In this document: positions 45,639-56,500 of the stretch, in pieces | Layout of the letters: each line of letters begins with the position of its first letter | Position numbering within the stretch: position 1 is the stretch's first letter | NCBI GenBank assembly: GCA_020080175.1 | Contig: JAGHQL010000056.1 | Span: 1-64,000, forward strand | Source of the DNA: Glutinoglossum americanum | Taxonomy: Eukaryota; Ascomycota; Geoglossomycetes; Geoglossales; Geoglossaceae | Reading direction: 5' to 3' | Length of the DNA stretch: 64,000 nt | Program-made: the position numbers and the translations under genes | The notes under the pieces: model-generated | Database searches by the model: none | Told to the model about the DNA's origin: nothing | The model's input: the letters and a program-made list of their open reading frames with translations, nothing else

Positions 45639-46639
45639 ATGTCGGGTGGGTGACGGCACTATCACAGCTTATCCTCATTGTTAACTCCGTAATATAACAG
45701 GCAGCGCAGGTTTTGATAGACATATCACTATTTTTTCAGACCAAGGCCGATTATATCAAGTCGGTGAGTGGCATTCTCTAGGCCAAGCTGCCTCCGAAAA
45801 TGTTTAAGAGTTTTCTGTACTAACTATGTCTCTTACGCTCAGAATATGCCTTTAAGGCTATCACCGCCGCGAACATCACCTCCGTCGGTGTAAGGGGCAA
45901 GGACTGCGCTGTGGTTCTGTCACAGAAGAAAGTCCCTGTATGTGCTTATTCAATTTCCCTTAGCAATAAATAGCACTAAGGATCAAAGGACAAACTTATC
46001 GACCCCTCATCCGTCTCCTATGTTTTTAGACTGTCTCCGTCTGTCGGATGTGTCATGACCGGATCCATTGCCGATGCGAGAGCGTCTGTCACCAGAGCGC
46101 GAGGAGAAGCTGCTGAATTTAGATACAAATTTGGATACGAGATGCCTTGCGACGTACTCGCGAAACGGCTGGCCAATATAAACCAAGTCTATACACAGAG
46201 GGTAAGTGGGTTCGTCATTCCCAGAAGTGACCGTTCCGTTAACGGATGACAGGCGTATATGCGGCCTCTGGGTGTGGCAACAACGTTGATATCTCTTGAT
46301 TCCGAATTCGGCCCGCAGCTGTACAAGTGTGATCCAGCGGGATATTACGTTGGCTACAAGGCAACTGCATCCGGACCTAAGCAGCAGGAGGCCCTCAACC
46401 ATCTGGAGAAGAAGCTCAAAAACAAGGATTGCGCCGACGGTGGGTGGAAGGAAGTTGTGGAACTGGGAATATCGACACTGAGTACAGTGTTGAGCGTAGA
46501 CTTCAAGAAGGGCGAATTGGAGGTTGGGATCGTAGGGGGACCGCGCGCTGATGGCAAAGAGGGAACGGAACAAGGGTTCAGATCGCTCACCGAAGATGAG
46601 ATTGAGGAGAGATTGCAAGCCATCAGTGAAAAGGACTAG
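45639..46639 (+). CDS. SCL1: 20S proteasome subunit alpha-1 (Scl1 / PSMA6)
   Basis: A 254-aa core-particle subunit from five exons (45639-45645, 45701-45763, 45843-45937, 45989-46201, 46253-46639). The first coding exon is only 7 nt. The alpha-type signature is [27 protein letters not shown] in sense, built across introns, followed by [57 protein letters not shown] in sense (here with KFGYEMP), [13 protein letters not shown] and [18 protein letters not shown]. The combination GFDRHITIF with YTQRAYMRPLG identifies the alpha-1 subunit rather than the other six. Lengths and phases all agree. Confidence 0.95.
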
Positions 46640-47412
46640 GGACTTGGAGACCATCGTCGTGCGGCAATGCATGAAACGACCCAAAGAAACGCCAAGGCGG
46701 GCGGGGCTTTGCGTACTTGTCCCCGTTTGTGACAATAGATGTGAGCGCAAAACCAACATTAATAGCTATTGAACTCCCAGCGTTGGCGCACATGGATTTA
46801 TTTCGGAGTACACAGCCCTATGGTGGCTTGTGTAGTCATCTGCAGCCAACAAGTTTCTCGCTTCTGACTCGTTTCTCACTAACTGCTGTCCAGTGCCCGC
46901 CAGTGTCCAGAGGCAGGAACAATTCAAACATGATTGGACTTGATTAAAGGTTGCTTCCGCTTTGACTGGGATTGTTTCGACAATTCAGCTACTTGGTGGA
47001 CCGAGGTCGAGATCGCAAGGGTTTTATGGTCGCGCTAGATTGGGTGGCGAGCTGAAGGCGCAAAACCACCACCTGACTATGAGCCTCTTTCTCTACCAAT
47101 GCGTCTGATTTACAGCTTGAGAAGAGACACATTTGAGCTTGTATCTTCAACACCATTTTGCGCTTCAATTTCATTGAGTTTCCCAGGTTACAAGAAAAAT
47201 GTTGCGAGCGTCGAGTGCCCAATTGTTTATATCCAGCCAGCCACCCTTCGGTAAACATGAAGATCGACCAGAGTGAGATAGGGCTCCGAGGCAATAGGTT
47301 TTTAGGATTTAAACCCCCCCGAGCGACACTCGAAATTTCTTTTGAAGCAAATATCCATCATCGAAGTATTATTGACGAGAATCCCACAAACCGCACCCTC
47401 GTCCGAAACAAC
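46640..47412. other. Intergenic region, no gene recognised
   Basis: Holds the SCL1 3' flank and the promoter of the next gene. No frame with a signature or repeat was found. Confidence 0.4.
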
Positions 47413-48159
47413 ATGGCTGACGGAAGTAAGTCTTTTCCGCTTTGTTTTGGTTAGAAGAAGTATGGTCGGCCTTGCTGATAGGGGGCGACAACTCATCAGT
47501 GAATGACTTTCGCGCCGTCCGGATTGCCGAAATCATGAACGATTTCCGTACGCTCCAGTACTATATTTCGCAAACCAAAGCCAATCCAACTCGTCCAGAA
47601 GACTACTATGAAGAAGGTTATGTAGTCCTTCGACAATGCGTCTCAGATGGCCAGGCTGTCCTTTCTTCTAATTTTAACGCCGGTGACTCTGCGACCCCCG
47701 GTGCGAATGGAGAGCGAGAGAAGGTGCAATTGCAACGGTAGGTGGTTTCGTGAGTCTTGAACTCTGTCTCGGGGGACAACCGTCGTGGCTGATCTACCCT
47801 TCTGCAGTATCATGCTTGATGCGAGCGCACGTCGCTTTCAAGCACAGAAAATCTACCTCCGTGCCATGGCAGCGACGCGGTGGGCCAACTCACGGGCAGT
47901 CATCTTGCAGGGGCAAAAACCGCAGGCAGGATACCTCCCGTCATTGCAAGCAACGAGCGAAGGACTAAGGGCGGTAAGCCTCTAGATAGAACGGCTGTTT
48001 TCGGGCTGACTGCTGACCATAACCTTTAAGGAGCTTGCTGCGATCTCCGACCAAAAAGTCCATTCGGATTTGTTGACTGCGGACTACCACGCTGGACGTT
48101 GGATCCAAGAGGACCCCTCCTTATCTACTGTCCTAAACTGGATTCACTCATCGCGCTGA
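47413..48159 (+). CDS. Hypothetical small helical protein (187 aa)
   Basis: I do not recognise the family. Four exons (47413-47425, 47482-47737, 47808-47973, 48031-48159) join with good GT..AG sites and consistent phase, which strongly supports a real gene. The first coding exon is 13 nt (MADG plus one base). The product is mostly helical and soluble: VRIAEIMNDFRTLQYYISQ, DYYEEGYVVLRQCVSDGQAV, VQLQRIMLDASARRFQAQK, LRAMAATRWANSRAVILQ, then LNWIHSSR at the end. No membrane segment, no signal peptide and no metal-binding pattern. The compact helical layout would suit a subunit of a small complex, but that is a guess. Confidence 0.75.
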
Positions 48160-48839
48160 GCCCTGCGCACTAGGTCGACTTCCGCACTTCTCAGTAAAAG
48201 TTGTGTTTTTGCATCCAACCATTTCCGTCCTTTGCTTTCTCGACTCACTCTACGACGACAGTGTTGCACCTTCGTCCCTTTCTAGCCATCGCCATATACC
48301 TCTCGTTTTCAGGCGTCGGCGCGCGTTTTTCATTTAAAGCAGGGTCTTTTGTTGGGAATATTATCACCGTTTATTTTACTTGTTAACCGCATTGCGTGGG
48401 GTCTTGCGTTCGTTCGATACAAGCACTAATGGGAGCGGATTCCGCTCAATAATAATATTGCATGGCATGTGGGCCGCGGGACAAAAATGCACTAGGCCTT
48501 CGGGATCTCTTGTTCTGTTCTGTTTTATTTGTGCTTTGCTCTTTCTAGCCCTTCGTTTTTCACCTTAGATCGAGCAGATCAACTTTTTCCGTCTTAGATA
48601 ATTGAAAGCCATTTTAATGGCTACAAATTCGCGTCCACCTTTACTACACGGCAAGTGTATAGTCTGCCCATCCATTTGACTAGAACACTATGATCGCCTA
48701 TTGTGCGTCTACTCCCTATGGAACCTGCCTCTTTCTCAACGGCTACCCCGAGATCCCCGAACCACAAAAGGAAAATAACATGGAGATGGTGTAATAGATG
48801 GATGTATGAACAAAAGAAATGAAAAAAAAAATATATTGA
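48160..48839. other. Intergenic region upstream/downstream of tRNA
   Basis: 3' flank of the hypothetical gene and 3' flank of the minus-strand tRNA. A run of T on the tRNA strand (the A tract at 48822-48830 on the plus strand) starts 10 nt beyond the tRNA 3' end and should act as the Pol III terminator. Confidence 0.5.
48822..48830 (-). terminator. Pol III oligo-T terminator of tRNA-Leu
   Basis: On the minus strand a T run follows the tRNA 3' end by about 10 nt. A run of four or more T is the standard RNA polymerase III stop. Confidence 0.6.
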
Positions 48840-48994
48840 TGCGAGCTGTGAGGTTCGAACTCACGCATCCTTTCGGATAACAGAAAGCGAAAGTAGAACT
48901 TAAGTCTGTCGCTGTTCGTCCCAATTTGATTAGTCAAAAGTTTGGCTATGTGGCAGAATTTTGACTTACCCTTAAACCACTCGGCCAAACTCGC
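48840..48994 (-). tRNA. tRNA-Leu(UAA) with two introns, one spliceosomal-like in the D-stem
   Basis: Minus-strand type II tRNA. Acceptor strands GCGAGTT and AGCTCGC pair over 7 bp, followed by discriminator A. The A box is TGGCCGAGTGG. The T arm GTGAG-TTCGAAC-CTCAC is perfect and holds the B box. The variable arm ATCC-GAAA-GGAT is typical of Leu. The anticodon stem ACAGA/TCTGT encloses CTTAAG with anticodon TAA at 48900-48902. A 13-nt segment (48886-48898) lies after position 37, where eukaryotic tRNA introns normally sit. A second, 58-nt segment (48912-48969) splits the D-stem between GG and C. It begins GTAAGT, has GACTAAT about 18 nt before its end, and ends CAG. Removing both leaves 84 nt with the D-stem GCC/GGC restored. 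Confidence 0.85.
48912..48969 (-). other. 58-nt GTAAGT..CAG insertion in tRNA-Leu D-stem
   Basis: Candidate spliceosomal intron inside a Pol III gene. It has the full fungal set of signals: GTAAGT at the 5' end, branch-like TTGACTAATC, and CAG at the 3' end, with a length normal for this fungus's mRNA introns. AGTCAAAA directly after GTA is perfectly complementary to TTTTGACT directly before the branch site, so an 8-bp stem would form. It sits far from the anticodon-loop position used by tRNA splicing endonuclease. Confidence 0.7.
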
Positions 48995-49164
48995 TTCAGA
49001 TCTTAACCGGACTATTAAGTCAATTACATTCGTTTAAGAGCCCTTCGCCTGCGCTTGACTTGCCAGGTTTTATTTTATTTTTTTTATTTTACTTTTAATG
49101 TGCTTCATCGCAGGAGACAAAATATCCGCCCTACAGGAGATTTCTCGCAAAATTAATCCTGCTA

Positions 49165-50877
49165 ATGGCAGCACCGGTCACCAGTTTACAGCCGGTCAAG
49201 CTGCCAGCTGGGCCGTCGCCCTTGACGCCTGAGCAACAATATTGGCGCACATTCCGTTCACAGCTTCTCATTCCTTCGCCATCCTCCTACGCAGTTACAC
49301 ATATATCTGCCCCTCTACCCTCACCCAATGGCCTCAATATCGCATTGACGGAATCGTTTGTTGTCACAAGTGGCACGCGTTTACAGATCTTCTCTAGTCG
49401 GACCCGCCAGGTAACAAAAACTTTCTCCCGGTTCACCGACATAGCCCATTCGGGTGAAATCCGTCGTGATGGCAAGGTTGTGGTCGCCGGGGATGACAGC
49501 GGTCTCATACAAGTCTTTGATACCACATCGAGAGCTATTCTTAAAACATGGAACGAGCACAAACAGCCTGTATGGACAACTAAGTTCTCACCGACGGATA
49601 TAACAGCTTTGATGTCGGCGAGCGATGATAAAACTGTTCGACTGTGGGATCTTCCATCGCAGAGCTCAGTGATGACACTTACCGGACACGAAGACTACGT
49701 CCGAAGTGGGGCATTTCTACCCGGCTTCTCGTCAAAACTACTTACATCCGGATCGTACGATGGTACGGTAAGGATTTGGGATCCGAGGACTGCGGGTAGG
49801 TCAGTCATGACGTTTAAGCACTCCTCTCCGGTCGAAAGTGTCCTCCCCTTGCCATCAGGTACAACCACACTAGCGTCGTCAGGTAGCCATATATCTGTCT
49901 TGGATATGGTTGCTGGGAAACCCTTACGACTACTGCAAAACCATCAAAAGACTGTGACGTCTCTCTGCTTGGCGTCAGATGGTAATAGGGTTATTAGCGG
50001 AGGACTAGATGGGCATGTCAAAATTTTTGAGACTACGGGATGGAATATGGTTGCGGGATCTAAGTATCCGTCACCGATTCTATCGGTGGGCATCGTTCGT
50101 GCTGGGGCTAGTCAGGAGGATAAACATCTTATCGTGGGCATGCAATCGGGCCTACTCTCTATACGGACACGACTATCCGGGCAACAGAAAGTGCGTGAGA
50201 GAGAAAGGCGGAAGGAAATGAAAGCACTAATTGAAGGTACTGTCAATGAATTTGATAAGAAAAATGCAAAGAGGAAGAAGAAGGGGCGAGGTTGGGAGAA
50301 AAGACTTAGAGGGCGGGAATTCATAGGAGAGGGTACAAGTGTGGTCATCGAGGGGAATGATAGAGAAAGGGTAAAAAAGGAGACAGTATGGGAAAGAGAT
50401 TTGAGGCATGGAAGATACACTTCCGCTTTGGATCGGGTATTGGACAGCGTAGGTTCCCCACCCGCTAAGTGCCGTCTCTGAATTGCGCGTTTTTGCCGTA
50501 TAACGTCCGCTCAGCTGCGGTAAATAATATATGACTAATGGGAGCAAGTACAGTCACAACCCCCCCTTACCATTCTGACACTCCTGACCGCACTTCGGCA
50601 TCGCTCAGCTATGCGCTCAGCACTTCAGGGGCGTGACGAAGTGACTCTTCAACCCATCCTCAAATGGATCACCAAATTCGTAGCTGACCCGCGATACGTC
50701 AGCACAGCCGTGGAGGTTGCTGTTTTGATAGTTGATCTGTACTCTGCGCAGGCTGGTCAGTCATCAGAAATCGATGATCTCATCAGCCGACTGCACGATC
50801 GTGTCAGGCGTGAGGTCGAGAGGGCACAGCAAGCGTGCCAAACTAGCGGAATGTTGCATATGTTGATGAGCGGGTGA
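49165..50877 (+). CDS. UTP15: UTP15, U3 snoRNP / small-subunit processome WD40 protein
   Basis: A 535-aa nucleolar protein of the t-UTP subcomplex, needed for pre-18S rRNA processing and rDNA transcription. Exons 49165-50448 and 50554-50877. The N-terminus has TPEQQYWRTFR, then WD40 blades: DGKVVVAGDDSGLIQVFD, DITALMSASDDKTVRLWDL, SSKLLTSGSYDGTVRIWD, TTLASSGSHISVLD and GNRVISGGLDGHVKIF. A basic stretch (KKNAKRKKKGRGWEKRLR) precedes the Utp15 C-terminal helical domain, read across the intron as LTLLTALRHRSAMRSALQGRDEVTLQPILKW in sense. Domain order and length match UTP15. Confidence 0.95.
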
Positions 50878-51239
50878 AAACCTTTCATTTCTCGCATGCA
50901 TTGATGATTTTCTGATAGTATATCCCGAGGTTTGCATGGTAATGGAGTTTGTTTCTAGGCTTCATGCACATATGGGAGTACCTCTTTGTTATTCAGAGAG
51001 CACACACATGTAGATTCAATGCGATGCTGATCGGAGCCCATTGGAATATAAGACGATAGAACGCTTAATCTTAGCAACGGTTTCGCCATCTTGCTCATCA
51101 AATTTGAACATCAACGAGAGTACAGCATCTGCAGACTAGCCACCCCTAAGCTTTAACTATTTAGTTGTTTGGTTACCCACTAAGAGAGCAACTCCGCCCC
51201 CTAGGGTGGGGTTTCTAATTTGCGAGGCGACCTGTAGCA
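50878..51239. other. Convergent intergenic region
   Basis: Between UTP15 (+) and the dioxygenase (-). Nothing recognised. Confidence 0.4.
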
Positions 51240-52282
51240 TTACTGGTTCTGTTCAGAGCCCTCTGATTGAAACAACCGACTGAAGCCTTCCTTGGTTGGC
51301 TGTAGCCAATTTCTCCCGTCGTATTCGCTCTGACCCTCAATTACATGAAACGTGTAGATGAATCTGCTTTTGTTGCTCGTGTTCCTTTCGCTCTTGTGGA
51401 GTAGATTCCCATGTATCAATACTAGCGTCCCCGCCTTCACCTCTCCAAGTGTATACGCCTCATCCCCATCCTCCCCTTCCCTATCCCTAGTAGCCTCTTG
51501 TACGTCTAGCCCTTTTGGGAATCGTGGCTGCGGGAGTTTCTCATACCCAGTTCCCCCCTCAGGCACCCGGACGAATCGTTTGCCTACCCCTTTCCACAGA
51601 TGGCTTCCCGCAAGGAAACTCAAGCATCCATTCTCCGCCGTTGCATCCTCAAGTGCATACCAGAACCCCACTGCGCTCGGTGGGTCTGTAAATAGGAATG
51701 TACTGTCCTGGTGCGGAGGCACACGACCGCCAATCTCTGGTTGTTTGCAGATTACCATGCTCTGTAGGACGAGCGGGTCATGGAAAGAGAGATCGCGTAC
51801 GATCGCTGCGTTCTTCTGGGAGAGAGTCGCGAGCCGAAAGGGAGGAGAAATATTGTGGAGAGCATGGCCTATCTTGTTGATGGCGAGGGCTTTGGGTTTG
51901 AGGAGAGTGCCCTGTGCATCAAAAGCATCTACGAGGGTATCAGCAATTCATCCCCAAAAAATCGCAACAAACAATAGCGCAGGTAAGACAATTCACCTTC
52001 TTCAAAGAAAAAGCGGATCTTATCGCCACTGGAGAGGAAATAATCGTCACCTACATGATCCTTATTCGTTCCCTCGCCAGTAGAGAACCTAGTCATGGGA
52101 TGGTCGTCGAGAGAAAAGTCAACGAGCATCTGCTTGGTCGTGCCCATCAGGGACACTACGGTCTCATTGCCTAGAGCATCTGGAATGATCAGATAGCCGT
52201 TTTCATGCCAGAACCGCAGCTGTGACGGTGTGAGGCCTACAGCTCCGGAAGGGGTAGACGGTTCTGCCTTGGTGGGGTACAT
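51240..52282 (-). CDS. Phytanoyl-CoA dioxygenase family protein (PhyH / PHYHD1-like)
   Basis: A 324-aa Fe(II)/2-oxoglutarate-dependent oxygenase from exons 51997-52282 and 51240-51928. Early motif LTPSQLRFWHENGYLIIPDAL is typical of PhyH starts. The metal facial triad is His and Asp in PPHQDSTFLF and the distal His in VLIHGNLLHKSERN. The 2-oxoglutarate-binding Arg is expected in RFIYTFHVIEG. GFWYALEDATAENGCLSFLAGSH lies between them as in PHYHD1. It ends SEGSEQNQ with no peroxisomal SKL-type signal and no mitochondrial presequence, so cytosolic location is likely. The substrate is unknown. Confidence 0.9.
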
Positions 52283-52614
52283 GACAACTTTCGAGGGTGG
52301 AGGAGAGCGGCCGAAATCTCGTTTGGGTACACGTCAACTCCCATCATCTCATGCTGTGCGTAATAATGCTTGACTTTTGAGAACTAAGTAACAATATGTG
52401 ATGTTCTATTTCCATCTGAGCACATTAGGGCCTGGAGACTCTTAATAAAAGTTGATTGCTAATGCCGCCGCAAACAAAACCGCCAACGCTATCACGCAAA
52501 ACCAAAATTATTACCTAGATTTTGCCTGAAGGAATTATACCAAGGTCTTTCGCTCTAAAAAAGTTTTATCGCCGCTGTAACTCTTATGACATATTGGTCG
52601 CCTGACCTAGTCAC
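52283..52614. other. Short intergenic region
   Basis: Promoter of the dioxygenase and 3' flank of the next minus-strand gene. Nothing recognised. Confidence 0.4.
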
Positions 52615-53556
52615 CTATGTCAAGGTATGGTGGTAATTATGAATAAGTTCATATCCATCCTCCGACGGTAACAGTAATCGGGAAATGCAAAATACGGCAG
52701 CCGCTAGTTGGCAGATGCTCCAGCTGATGGTGCATAACACCCAAGACGTGTCCAATCGCCAATCCATAGAGAATCGAGGGTCGTTATCATAGAGAAAAGC
52801 CTGCGATGTTGGGGAAAGTGTCAACTAATATCACCCAGGAGTTCGCCTGAACCTTCGTATATAGCAAGCAGGACACTGGAATCGCTCACCACTAAGGCCA
52901 TGCTAGCACACTGCACCATTCCCGCCAGCACCAAGAAGAAGCTTAATAACTTCCACCCCGTTTCCCGCTTCTGTCTCCCCCCAAGCAGAATAATAGTGTA
53001 CGCGACTAGAATTATTCCTTCCAGGAGGACGGCAAAGGACATGAGGAAGCCGATAGATCTCCACATAGAACAGAAATATCTGTCTTCACCATGGCAGTCC
53101 TCATACTGGGGGAAACGGCTGCAGGAATCGGAAACGGAGGAGCAGCGACGATGGAGACCATAGGTGTAGTGAACTTGGCTGCCATTAGACTAGGATGGAG
53201 AGGTGAGATCAGCAATCACTGTAGCAGATATCGGAGATGCTTCCAGAGTCTGGCAAGGTTTCGATTCGACGATAGACGTCCAAATTATTTGGTAAATGGT
53301 CTAAAGAGGATATCGATGCCCCTCCACGCACGCAACCCCGCAGCACCAGGCTCTACCACAAAGGAAGGGTACCTACTGTCGTAATATCCCGGCTAATCCA
53401 CCTCGGAATTATGATAGATGCCAAAGTCATCGCAGAAGCTGGACCAAACACACATCAACGAAGAGGCCCCAACGCGGCATCATCCAGCTCGCGCACACAG
53501 CACTCACCAGCAATAACTGCTACCAGCGTAGCGCTGTAAATAATGACGCGCGTCAT
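52615..53556 (-). CDS. Four-helix fungal membrane protein (claudin/SUR7-like topology)
   Basis: A 198-aa protein from four exons (53508-53556, 53377-53438, 52890-53189, 52615-52800), all phases consistent. Helix 1 is MTRVIIYSATLVAVIAASAMTLASIIIP in sense. The first extracellular loop has a cysteine pattern (LHRRCSSVSDSCSRFPQYEDC, FCSMW). Helix 2 is IGFLMSFAVLLEGIILVAYTIILLG, helix 3 LLSFFLVLAGMVQCASMALVA, and helix 4 SWVLCTISWSICQLAAAVFCIS. The tail is LLPSEDGYELI. This layout is shared by a group of uncharacterised Pezizomycotina proteins resembling SUR7/PalI or claudin-type scaffolds. The function is not known. The third intron uses GTGAGC after MALV, which joins naturally to AFLYDND. Confidence 0.8.
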
Positions 53557-54154
53557 GGTAGAAAAGTCACTCTTCACTAGACTTAGAAGACTGGTCGATT
53601 GATTAAGGGCGCACAGCGAGCTTCTGACAGTCAGAGTGAAATGTCCATTAGCCTGCGGCCCCAACCATGGCAGGCAGTCGACGGAACATGGTTTTGAGTA
53701 AAGAGGGATATTCGCAGTGACTCTGATTGGATGAGCGAGCGAGAATTGCAGATTTTCCGATGAGATGTTGCATACACTACGTATTTCAAGGTATCATGAT
53801 GTGGGGTATGATAAGATAAGTAGGTTTCGGTATGTAACAAAGTATGCCGGTTATACATGAATTAATTAACTGCGATAACAATTTATCTGGCTCTTAGTGT
53901 AAGGCATTTTTATATGTATGCATATACTTCGTACGTTCGTATGTGTGCAAGTCAAGTATCTTTTGTGTTTGGCTAAACCGTATATGCACTCGACTACTAC
54001 ACATCTATGTTGGTAGTAACCCGCATCAATGACGCATCGAATTGTCGATCCTTTGGTTCCTAAGTGGATATCAATCACAGGAGACGCTCTGGATCTGAGC
54101 TTTCCGGGGGGATTTCTAGGTTAGACCAGAGCTCTAAGCTTCGTAAATTAACCT
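53557..54154. other. Divergent intergenic region
   Basis: Promoters of the membrane protein (-) and the CDK-like kinase (+). The true first exon of the kinase may lie here; a candidate ATG is at about 54029 but its splice to the conserved part is unclear. Confidence 0.4.
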
Positions 54155-55761
54155 GAGTTCGAGCCTGTTAACATCGGCCAAGGCAAGTGCTCGTCAGTAT
54201 CGTCATATGAAAGACTCAACCAGCTTGGAGAAGGCAGTCAGTCTCAGAAACCAATGTGCGGATTCGTGGAAGTCTAATCAGCTAGGAAAAGCTTATGGCG
54301 TCGTATATCGAGCCCGAGATCGAAACTCCAACATCGTGGCATTGAAACAAATTCGCATTCTACCACAGGAGCGACAGAACGGTATCCCAATTACTGCAAT
54401 CCGTGAGATAGCCATCCTGCAGTCTCTTAGGCATATTAATATCATCAATATACTCGACGTGGCGGTTGGCCAGGGAAGTGAAAATTGTAGTGATGACGGC
54501 TCAGAACGGAGATCTGAGGGGCGGGGTTTAGACGAAGTGTACATGGTCATGGAATACGCAGAGCAGGTTGGTGACCCGCTGCCCGCGGTGTGACGCGGAG
54601 ATATCATTCTATTTTGGGCATTGGGCACACCTCGCTGGCTTATCTTTCCTCTGCCGTGAGGACGGCGGGGGAAGTGCCGGTTGCACGGAGATTCTAGGAT
54701 CTGGCAAATCTTCTTGATCACGTACGGGTCAAATATACTCTCAGCGAAAGTAGAATCCCCCGGGTCATACATTGGGATTCATCAGCTAATGGAGGTAGTC
54801 AAATGCCTAATGAGGCAGCTTCTTGAAGGGCTCGACTATCTTCATCGCAATGATATCATACACCGGTCTGCAGAGTACCCCAATGCTAGCCACTAGCCGG
54901 GGAGACCAATCACTAACTTAGAGATGTTTCAAGAGATGTGAAGATGTCGAACCTCCTTCTCACATCCCAGGGTATCCTCAAAATAGGTATTCATTCCTCT
55001 AATCCTAAAGATGCAGAGTAGGAATTGACTCAAAATGAACAGCTGACTTTGGCATGGCTCGTGAATACTCCCCCCGACCACTCACCCCTGGCGTTGTCAC
55101 AATTTGGTACCGGTCGCCAGAGCTTCTGCTCGGGACCTCGCACTACAATCCTTCTGTCGACCTATGGTCTGCAGGCCTTATTCTTACCGAACTCCTCCTC
55201 TGTACACCGCTATTACCTGGCGACACCGAGATCCAGCAACTTGCTCTTATCGTCAAGCTCCTTGGTACCCCATCCCCGGATAGCATAGCCGCATTGTCTG
55301 CCATAGGTTGCCCCGACCTGAGCCGCTGGCGCCGGGAGCAGCTGCCACAGGGAAGAGTGGACAATCTTGAGCGGAGATTCTTGAGCGAGACGACGAAGGA
55401 AACAGTAAGATTCATCGGCGGGCTACTTAAATGGGACCCAGATGAACGGTGGACGGCAGCGGAGGCATTGGCCAAAGGGCGGAACAAAAATGCCGGAGAG
55501 GCAGAGCGATGGTGGAGGGAGAGTCCAAGAGAAGTGGACAAGGACCTGCTACCGACATTTCCAGAGATAAGGAATGGTGAGCGGATCGGGGGGGAGATGG
55601 TGCATAGAGGAACTGATAAGATTTCGACGAGAAAAGGCAAGGGGAATGACGGAGCTCGATCTGCGAAGGGAGCGTCCTTAGAGAGCTATGTTTTCGACTT
55701 CGGCACTGACCAAATGGAAAGCCAAAGTCAAAGAGTCACAAAACGGCACAGAATACGCTAG
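54155..55761 (+). CDS. Cyclin-dependent kinase, CDK10-like
   Basis: Ser/Thr kinase of the CDK10/CDK11 branch. The N-terminal GKCSSVSSYERLNQLGEG corresponds to GRCRSVKEFEKLNRIGEG of CDK10. An intron with a GTCAGT donor joins it to AYGVVYRARDRNSNIVALKQIR, which carries the ATP-site Lys. The cyclin-binding helix is PITAIREI. Exons then give VYMVMEYAEQ, DLANLLDHVR (30-nt exon 54698-54727), LMRQLLEGLDYLHRNDIIHR|DVKMSNLL (HRD intact), ADFGMAREY (DFG), VVTIWYRSPELLLGTSHY and SVDLWSAGLILTELLLCTPLLPGDTEIQQL. The T-loop phosphosite Thr is in GVVTIWYR as in CDKs. The tail is basic. Exon borders from 54566 on are firm; the 5' end is open. Confidence 0.85.
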
Positions 55762-56500
55762 CGACTGGTTGATTTATGTTTAAGTCACTAATATCGAGAT
55801 ACATGGACAGGTTGTCTGCAGTTGACCTTACTAGTGCTGATCAGCCGATTCTGGGAATTAGTATTTTACTTCATCTCTTGCTTCAGATATGCAAGGCGAT
55901 CATGAGAACACAGCTGCCCCAAGGAGCTGGGCGAAGGCCAGACAAACCAAAGGATTTCATTGCTACCTATCCCAAAAAGCAACTATCGAAACACCATTGC
56001 TACTCCGAAATTCGCACAGAGTGTCCTGTGTCCTGTGTTCTCCCAAAGTAGTTTCTACGACGCCAGAAGCGATAAAACAGACGTACAGGAAACTTGTGTA
56101 CACATCCCCGTAGGAACCATCAAGCCAAGCCACTGCCGTGAACAGTGCGAGAGTAGTTGGGCACGACGGGGTTCGTAGAATACATGTGTATTAAGCTCCG
56201 ATTAAGGTGAGACGGCGAGGATACCCAGCACGTAGTGGCACACCCCGAGTCACTTCGTGGGTCTGTACAAGCGGGAGAGCACCGTCACCGCCAACCAAGG
56301 AGCAACAACGTCAGGCTCCAGAGGAGCCTGTTCCGAATCGCTTTCTATGCATTTCACAAGGAACCGATGTAGAAGCCGGACTGCTAGACCCAACACTGAA
56401 GAGCCGCCGTCAATGCCATGTTACAGCAATACTGCCGTCCAAATGTCGTGTGAATCGTTGGTCTCGTGAACCATATCCTGCGATGACCGAGTCCCACGCT
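55762..56500. other. Convergent intergenic region
   Basis: Between the CDK (+) and the bZIP gene (-). Frames are short and signature-free. Presumed 3' untranslated sequence on both sides. Confidence 0.4.
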
